10,183 nt of DNA from the NCBI GenBank assembly GCA_039026975.1, contig JBCCLI010000231.1, positions 1 to 10,183 of the forward strand. The letters run 5' to 3'. This document shows, in pieces, positions 6,125-10,183 of the stretch; position 1 is the first letter of the stretch; the number at the start of each line of letters is the position of its first letter. This DNA comes from JBCBKZ01 sp039026975 (GTDB lineage Bacteria > Bacteroidota > Bacteroidia > J057). The translations under genes were made by a program, and so were the position numbers. The notes under the pieces were generated by a model, which did not search any database, was not told the DNA's origin, and saw nothing but the letters and a program-made list of their open reading frames with translations.

Positions 6125-7428
6125 AAACCCTACTACATATTATTTCTTTTGAATGGAGAACGCTTTGGCGTAGCAGTACTTTGAAACTTATGTTAGCTGT
6201 CATTCTGGGCGCTGGTATCTACGGAATATTCTTTGGAAAATTTGAGGTAGAGAAACAAGAGGCCCGTATGGCGGAAGTGGAGGTTCACGAGAAACAAGCT
6301 TTTGATAGCTTACTCGTATGGGTACAGCTGGATACAGCCGTGGAAGCTTATAAAGAAAAATACTTGCAGGCTGTTTCTCCTACCGGGGTAGGGTGGAGTA
6401 AGCATTTTACGTATTACCTGACTCATGAAACACCTGCTGCCGCTGGCCTGTGTCTTGGGCAAAGGGATCTTTTTCCAGTATACTATGGATTCAATGTTAC
6501 AGACCTTGCCAGACAAATGAATGTGGCTGAATTAGCTAATCCCATGAAGCTGTTGACGGGGAACTTTGATTTATCGTATGTTATCATTTTTCTGCTTCCC
6601 CTATTGATCATAGCCTTAATGTATGATATTTATGCTGCTGAAAAAGAAAGAGGCACCTTATTATTGCTACAATCCCAACCGGTTTCTATCAATTTTATCC
6701 TTTTCAGTAAAGGCCTCCTTAGGTTTGTGATCATCTTATTGTCTGCCACTCTCCTTTTGGGTATGGGATTTGTTTTCCAGGGGATATCCTTTCAAGAGAA
6801 TGCCACCCTATTCTTTGAGTGGCTATTTATATTATTTGGCTACAGTCTGTTCTGGACCCTTCTAATGGTAGGTATCGTGGCCTTTAAGCAGAGTGCCGCC
6901 TTAAATGCCATGCTTGGATTAGGAAGTTGGTTGTTTTTAGCATTGATCACTCCAGCTGTTTTAAATCTCTTTGTGCTGGCCAAGGAACCCGTACCTAATA
7001 GATCCGAAGTAATTAACCTGGTGAGGGACCTAAACGGAAAAAACTGGGACCAACCGAAAAGCTTTGTGTTGGATAAGTTTTACCAGGAGTATCCTCAATT
7101 TAATGACGGTGATACCACGGATTTCAATAAGTGGTACTATGCCAGTTTCACTACTATAGATAAGGAAGCTAAGGGCTTAAAACAGCAGTTTGAAGCGCAA
7201 ACCCAAAAAAGAAATACCTTACTGAAGAAATGGGCATGGCTTGCTCCTCCAGCTATGGTGCATGAAAAGCTCTCTGCCCTCTCTCAAACAGACAGGGACA
7301 GTCAGATGGCGTTCTTATCTCAAGTGGAAACCTACCATCAAGAGCTGGTAGACCTGTATTACACCCGCATATTCGCGGGGGAGCTGTTCTCCCAGGAAGA
7401 TTTGAAACTGTTACAAGGAAGCTTGTGA
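6121..7428 (+). CDS. ABC-2 type permease, DUF3526-like family (second of two)
   Basis: This 435-residue paralogue of the preceding gene starts in its ATGA overlap. Predicted transmembrane segments lie near 21-39, 150-170, 197-219, 231-254 and 260-286. The ABC-2 coupling motif AAEKERGTLLLL (172-183) matches the EREEGTLKLL of its partner. Between the first and second segments is a loop of about 110 residues, and after residue 287 comes a long polar helical domain. Unlike the partner, it has no terminal transmembrane helix: it stops at ...LKLLQGSL, just where the partner continues to its last membrane segment. The family usually has this final helix, so the gene may be slightly 3'-truncated; the adjoining region contains apparent gene debris. 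It probably pairs with the other permease and the ATPase in one complex. No terminator is seen after the stop. Confidence 0.87.
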   Translation: MKTLLHIISFEWRTLWRSSTLKLMLAVILGAGIYGIFFGKFEVEKQEARMAEVEVHEKQAFDSLLVWVQLDTAVEAYKEKYLQAVSPTGVGWSKHFTYYLTHETPAAAGLCLGQRDLFPVYYGFNVTDLARQMNVAELANPMKLLTGNFDLSYVIIFLLPLLIIALMYDIYAAEKERGTLLLLQSQPVSINFILFSKGLLRFVIILLSATLLLGMGFVFQGISFQENATLFFEWLFILFGYSLFWTLLMVGIVAFKQSAALNAMLGLGSWLFLALITPAVLNLFVLAKEPVPNRSEVINLVRDLNGKNWDQPKSFVLDKFYQEYPQFNDGDTTDFNKWYYASFTTIDKEAKGLKQQFEAQTQKRNTLLKKWAWLAPPAMVHEKLSALSQTDRDSQMAFLSQVETYHQELVDLYYTRIFAGELFSQEDLKLLQGSL

Positions 7429-7439
7429 TCAAAATTTCG

Positions 7440-7632
7440 CTAGAATAGTGATAATAGAAGAGTATCTACATCAGCATAATCATCCCAATTAGGGTTCTTG
7501 AAACGATATAAATGATTTGGAGGTACGGTATTGAGCCTCTTTTCCATATATATCCTTAAGGAACTGCTTACTCATAGGAGAAACCATTTTAGTAGGGAAG
7601 GATAATTTGACTGCCGTTTGAGACAGAATTTC
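7440..7632 (-). pseudogene. Possible decayed minus-strand gene fragment
   Basis: Between the ABC operon and the next gene no intact gene is seen, but the minus strand has two overlapping coding-like frames. One is open from 7632 down to a TAA at 7489-7491 (47 residues, including FPTKMVSPMSKQFLKDIYG). The other, shifted by +1, runs from an ATG at 7545-7547 to TAG at 7440-7442 (35 residues, including HLYRFKNPNWDDYADVDTL). Joining them through a single frameshift near 7492 gives a continuous polypeptide with ordinary composition, as expected from a broken gene. I do not recognise the family, and chance open frames of this length are possible. Alternatively the 35-codon frame alone is a small real gene. 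Confidence 0.3.
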
Positions 7633-7675
7633 CTACATTATTACACAAACCTAGCTAAATTAGGATCTATTTTGT

Positions 7676-7683
7676 TACTTTTG
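7676..7683 (+). promoter_or_regulatory. Bacteroidota-type -7 promoter element
   Basis: TACTTTTG matches the Bacteroidota -7 consensus TAnnTTTG exactly. It ends 5 nt before the GTG start of the next gene, so transcription would start at or very near that codon. No TTTG-type -33 match is visible at the expected distance, which lowers confidence. Confidence 0.5.
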
Positions 7684-7688
7684 TCTAA

Positions 7689-7997
7689 GTGAAGAAAGTA
7701 ACCTTCATATTGTCTTTATATGTTATCTTTCTGGCATGCCTGCCAGCATTGGGTGCAGTAGATATTCTCCCAGAATTAATGTGTTGCACCCAAGATCATG
7801 ATGAACAGCAGGAAAACGAAGAGAGCGACTGTGAGGATGTCTGCAATCCATTTTTCTCTTGCCAGTGTTTCCATGGCTTTACAGCTGTTGTGATCTCACA
7901 TACATATAAACCTCCTCATTTCATCTTAACTAGCTGGATTAAGTATTCCTTTATAAGCCCAGCCATCTCCACGGTCTGGCATCCACCCCGAGTTTAA
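7689..7997 (+). CDS. Small Cys-rich exported protein (DUF6660-like), receptor-associated
   Basis: This 102-residue protein has an N-terminal hydrophobic segment (residues 4-22, VTFILSLYVIFLACLPALG) that looks like a signal peptide or membrane anchor. After it come CC (32-33), an acidic Asp/Glu/Gln/His stretch (34-50) and the cysteines 48, 52, 58 and 60 (SxxCxxxC...CxC). It ends in an aromatic, Pro-rich tail. Six clustered cysteines next to acidic and His residues could bind metal or form disulfides. I associate this pattern with the small DUF6660-type proteins often encoded beside TonB receptors in Bacteroidota, but that assignment is from memory. The GTG at 7689 is chosen because an in-frame TAA lies immediately upstream (7686-7688) and the signal segment begins right after it. 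It is followed by the TonB receptor gene 85 bp downstream on the same strand, probably in the same transcript. Molecular function is unknown. Confidence 0.72.
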   Translation: MKKVTFILSLYVIFLACLPALGAVDILPELMCCTQDHDEQQENEESDCEDVCNPFFSCQCFHGFTAVVISHTYKPPHFILTSWIKYSFISPAISTVWHPPRV

Positions 7998-8050
7998 CCT
8001 TTTCCTCGGTTTCTAATCAGTTTTCATTTTTTAAAAATTATGGGATAGCC

Positions 8051-8086
8051 ATGAGATGGTTTCTCATACATAATCATTTAGCATGA
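8051..8086 (+). CDS. Possible 11-codon leader ORF overlapping the receptor start
   Basis: An ATG at 8051 opens MRWFLIHNHLA and stops at TGA 8084-8086, which overlaps the ATG of the TonB receptor (8083-8085) in an ATGA arrangement. The leader start itself lies in a small hairpin: ATGAGA (8051-8056) pairs with TCTCAT (8062-8067) across a 5-nt loop. Such an arrangement could couple receptor translation to leader translation. ORFs this short arise easily by chance, so this is only a candidate. Confidence 0.25.
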   Translation: MRWFLIHNHLA

Positions 8087-10183
8087 AAAGGTTAATAATT
8101 ATCACTTTCCTTTTAGCCTGCTGTATGCGAGTGTTTTCCCAGCATATGCTGCAGGTCATAGTAAAAGATGCAGATTCTGATGCCTCATTAGTAGGCGTAA
8201 CAGTACGTGTAGAGGGAGAAACTATTGGAGCCCGTACAGACAGTGGGGGAGTAGCTATCCTTAGAGATATTCCCAGCGGCAGTCAGCATCTTATTTTTTC
8301 ATATGTAGGCTATGAATCTCATGAAGAGGCCTACGTTTTTCCTTTATCCTCAGACCAGCCCATAACTATTTTCATGGAAGAAGGGCATGAAATGGAGGAA
8401 GTGTTAGTGACAGCTACCCGTAGTAGCCGGACTATTGAGGATATTCCTACCCGGATAGAATTCCTTGGCGCTGAAGAACTGTCAGAAAAAGCGGTCATGA
8501 ACTCCACGAACATTGCCATGTTACTGCGGGAAAGTACTGGGATACAAATGCAACAAACCTCTGCAAGTTCAGCTAATCAGAGCATCCGAATCCAAGGACT
8601 GGATGGTAGATATACCCAAATCCTGAAAGATGGATTTCCTTTATTTGGAGGATTTGCCGGAGGGCTGAGTATTATGCAGATTCCGCCATTAGATCTAAAG
8701 CAGGTAGAGGTCATTAAGGGGAGTTCTTCCACCTTGTATGGTGGAGGGGCTATTGCCGGCCTGATCAATCTTGTGAGTAAAAAGCCGGAAGAAGACGCGC
8801 CAGACCTGAGCCTGATGCTGAATCAAACAAGTGCTTCCGGTACTACCCTAAATGGATTCTATGCCCAGAAATTTGGGGAAACGGGCGTATCCTTCTATGC
8901 TTCTGCTAATCGGCAGGAACCTTATGATCCTAATGATGATGGCTTTTCAGACATACCTAAAGTTAGGAGCCTTACCCTGAACCCTAGATTTTTCTGGTAT
9001 CCAGACGAGAATACTACCCTTTGGGTAGGCCTGAATACTACCTTCGAAGATAGGATGGGGGGAGACCTCAAGGTGATTGATGGCCAAGAGGATGCAGAGC
9101 ATGTGTTTTCCGAGCAGAATGTAAGTAAGAGAATTTCCACTCAGCTAGCCTTTGATAAGACCTTTAGTAACTCCTCTGAGCTGCGGTTTCGCAATAGCAT
9201 AGGATTTTTTGACAGGGAAGTAACCATCCCTGACTACCAATTTAAAGGGGAACAAGTGGCTAGCTTTTCAGAAGTTTCTTATAGCACAGGGAATGAGGTA
9301 AGCCAATGGGTAGTAGGGGCTAACCTGGTTACAGATCGTTTTAAGGAAGATCCCTTGAATACGGCATCGATTAGAGACTATGAGAACACTACTTTTGGAG
9401 GATTCCTTCAAAACACCTGGGACCCTAAAGGGATTTTCACCTTAGAGAGTGGCCTACGAACGGATTACAATCCAGACTACGGAGCCTTTTTCTTGCCCAG
9501 ACTGTCTCTTTTATTCAAGCTAAATAATCAGCTTTCCGGTAGGTTTGGAGGGGGCTTAGGGTACGCCCTCCCTACTATTTTCACGGAAGAAGCGGAGGCC
9601 CTAACTTTCCGGGGGATATTACCTATTAATCGTAACAGCACGGAGGCAGAAACCTCTGCAGGGGCTAACTTTGACCTTAATTACCAGACCGTCATAGGAG
9701 AAAAACTAACTCTATCTATTAATCAGCTATTCTTTTATACTCAGCTGAATAATTCCCTTGTACTCCGTGAGGAGACAGTGAATGATAATTTTGTATTTGA
9801 GAATGCAGATGGGGCTATTGATAGCTGGGGCTTCGAATCAAATGTGAAGTTTACTTACAGTGACTTTAAGCTTTTCCTCCAATATGCATTTACTAACGTT
9901 CAGCTAAATTATGATAACATCAATAACCAAAAACCCCTCACCCCCAAACATAGTGCTGGGGCAGTATTAGTCTTTGAGCAGCACGGAAAATGGAGAGTAG
10001 GCTTGGAGTCCTACTATACAGGTGCACAGTTTAGAAGTGATTATTCACAGACCCGGGATTACTGGATCATGGGACTGATGGTCTTACGTCAATTCAAACA
10101 TGTCAGTCTGTTTCTGAATTTCGAGAATTTTACAGATAGCAGGCAGTCTCGTTATCAGGATATTGTAATTCCTCCTATCAATA
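8083..10183 (+). CDS. TonB-dependent outer-membrane receptor (3' end outside window)
   Basis: The frame is open from ATG 8083 to the right edge: 700 codons with no stop. A signal peptide covers about residues 1-20 (ending near VFSQ). Residues about 22-102 form a carboxypeptidase-regulatory-like beta-sandwich, with SYVGYE typical of Bacteroidota receptors. EEVLVTATR (105-113) is the TonB-box-like region and leads into the plug domain (about 115-235), which includes SIRIQGLDGRYTQILKDG and the conserved VEVIKGSSSTLYGGGAIAG (208-226). The remainder is the beta-barrel, and the visible end (FLNFENFTDSRQSRY) is typical of the last strands, so only a few dozen residues are likely missing. It imports a ligand across the outer membrane using TonB energy. 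No SusD partner is seen upstream, so a siderophore, heme, metal-chelate or cobalamin role is likelier than a glycan role. The linked Cys-rich protein and the nearby ABC and GTPase genes favour a metal. Confidence 0.93.
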   Translation, partial: MKRLIIITFLLACCMRVFSQHMLQVIVKDADSDASLVGVTVRVEGETIGARTDSGGVAILRDIPSGSQHLIFSYVGYESHEEAYVFPLSSDQPITIFMEEGHEMEEVLVTATRSSRTIEDIPTRIEFLGAEELSEKAVMNSTNIAMLLRESTGIQMQQTSASSANQSIRIQGLDGRYTQILKDGFPLFGGFAGGLSIMQIPPLDLKQVEVIKGSSSTLYGGGAIAGLINLVSKKPEEDAPDLSLMLNQTSASGTTLNGFYAQKFGETGVSFYASANRQEPYDPNDDGFSDIPKVRSLTLNPRFFWYPDENTTLWVGLNTTFEDRMGGDLKVIDGQEDAEHVFSEQNVSKRISTQLAFDKTFSNSSELRFRNSIGFFDREVTIPDYQFKGEQVASFSEVSYSTGNEVSQWVVGANLVTDRFKEDPLNTASIRDYENTTFGGFLQNTWDPKGIFTLESGLRTDYNPDYGAFFLPRLSLLFKLNNQLSGRFGGGLGYALPTIFTEEAEALTFRGILPINRNSTEAETSAGANFDLNYQTVIGEKLTLSINQLFFYTQLNNSLVLREETVNDNFVFENADGAIDSWGFESNVKFTYSDFKLFLQYAFTNVQLNYDNINNQKPLTPKHSAGAVLVFEQHGKWRVGLESYYTGAQFRSDYSQTRDYWIMGLMVLRQFKHVSLFLNFENFTDSRQSRYQDIVIPPIN

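Noticed and set aside
8547..8555. Second copy of the Fur-like half-site (AATGCAACA) in the receptor gene
   Set aside because: It lies within coding sequence for the plug domain and has no matching second half-site, so it is most likely chance.
1..10183. CRISPR arrays, tRNA or rRNA genes, intact insertion sequences
   Set aside because: No regularly spaced repeats, no tRNA- or rRNA-like sequence and no transposase were recognised in the window.

Overview
The window looks like a chromosomal segment of a Bacteroidota bacterium, probably a Cytophagales or Cyclobacteriaceae-type marine or soil member. The reasons are moderate GC, start codons with no Shine-Dalgarno sequence in front of them, one TAnnTTTG-type promoter box, and protein types typical of the phylum: a lipoprotein serine hydrolase with TPR repeats, a TonB receptor with an N-terminal carboxypeptidase-regulatory-like domain, and a short Cys-rich secreted protein beside that receptor. 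The genus is inference.

Layout. (1) 2-1785: two tandem COG0523/CobW-family P-loop metallochaperone GTPases. The first is cut by the left edge; the second is complete and is followed by a strong intrinsic terminator (1813-1845). (2) 1884-3685: a palindromic operator-like site, a MarR-family regulator, and a lipoprotein beta-lactamase-fold serine hydrolase with a TPR tail, translationally coupled through ATGA. (3) 3686-3999: a 314-bp gene-free stretch rich in inverted repeats. It holds a perfect 21-bp palindrome whose core has the 7-1-7 architecture of Fur-superfamily boxes (Fur/Zur/Mur). (4) 4000-7428: an overlapping three-gene operon, an ABC ATPase plus two DUF3526-type ABC-2 permeases. (5) 7429-7688: no intact gene; minus-strand coding-like fragments suggest a decayed gene. 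(6) 7689 to the right edge: a small Cys-rich exported protein with a GTG start almost on top of a promoter -7 box, then a TonB-dependent outer-membrane receptor that runs off the window after 700 codons.

How the genes may work together (inference). COG0523 GTPases, a Fur-like box, an ABC-2 transporter, a Cys-rich periplasmic-type peptide and a TonB receptor together resemble a metal-homeostasis locus, with zinc the most likely metal from COG0523 biology. The receptor would bring a metal or metal complex across the outer membrane, the ABC-2 system would move a substrate across the inner membrane (possibly export), and the GTPases would deliver metal to client proteins. The MarR/serine hydrolase pair is a separate transcription unit that may be unrelated. 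Nothing here proves the metal or the direction of transport.
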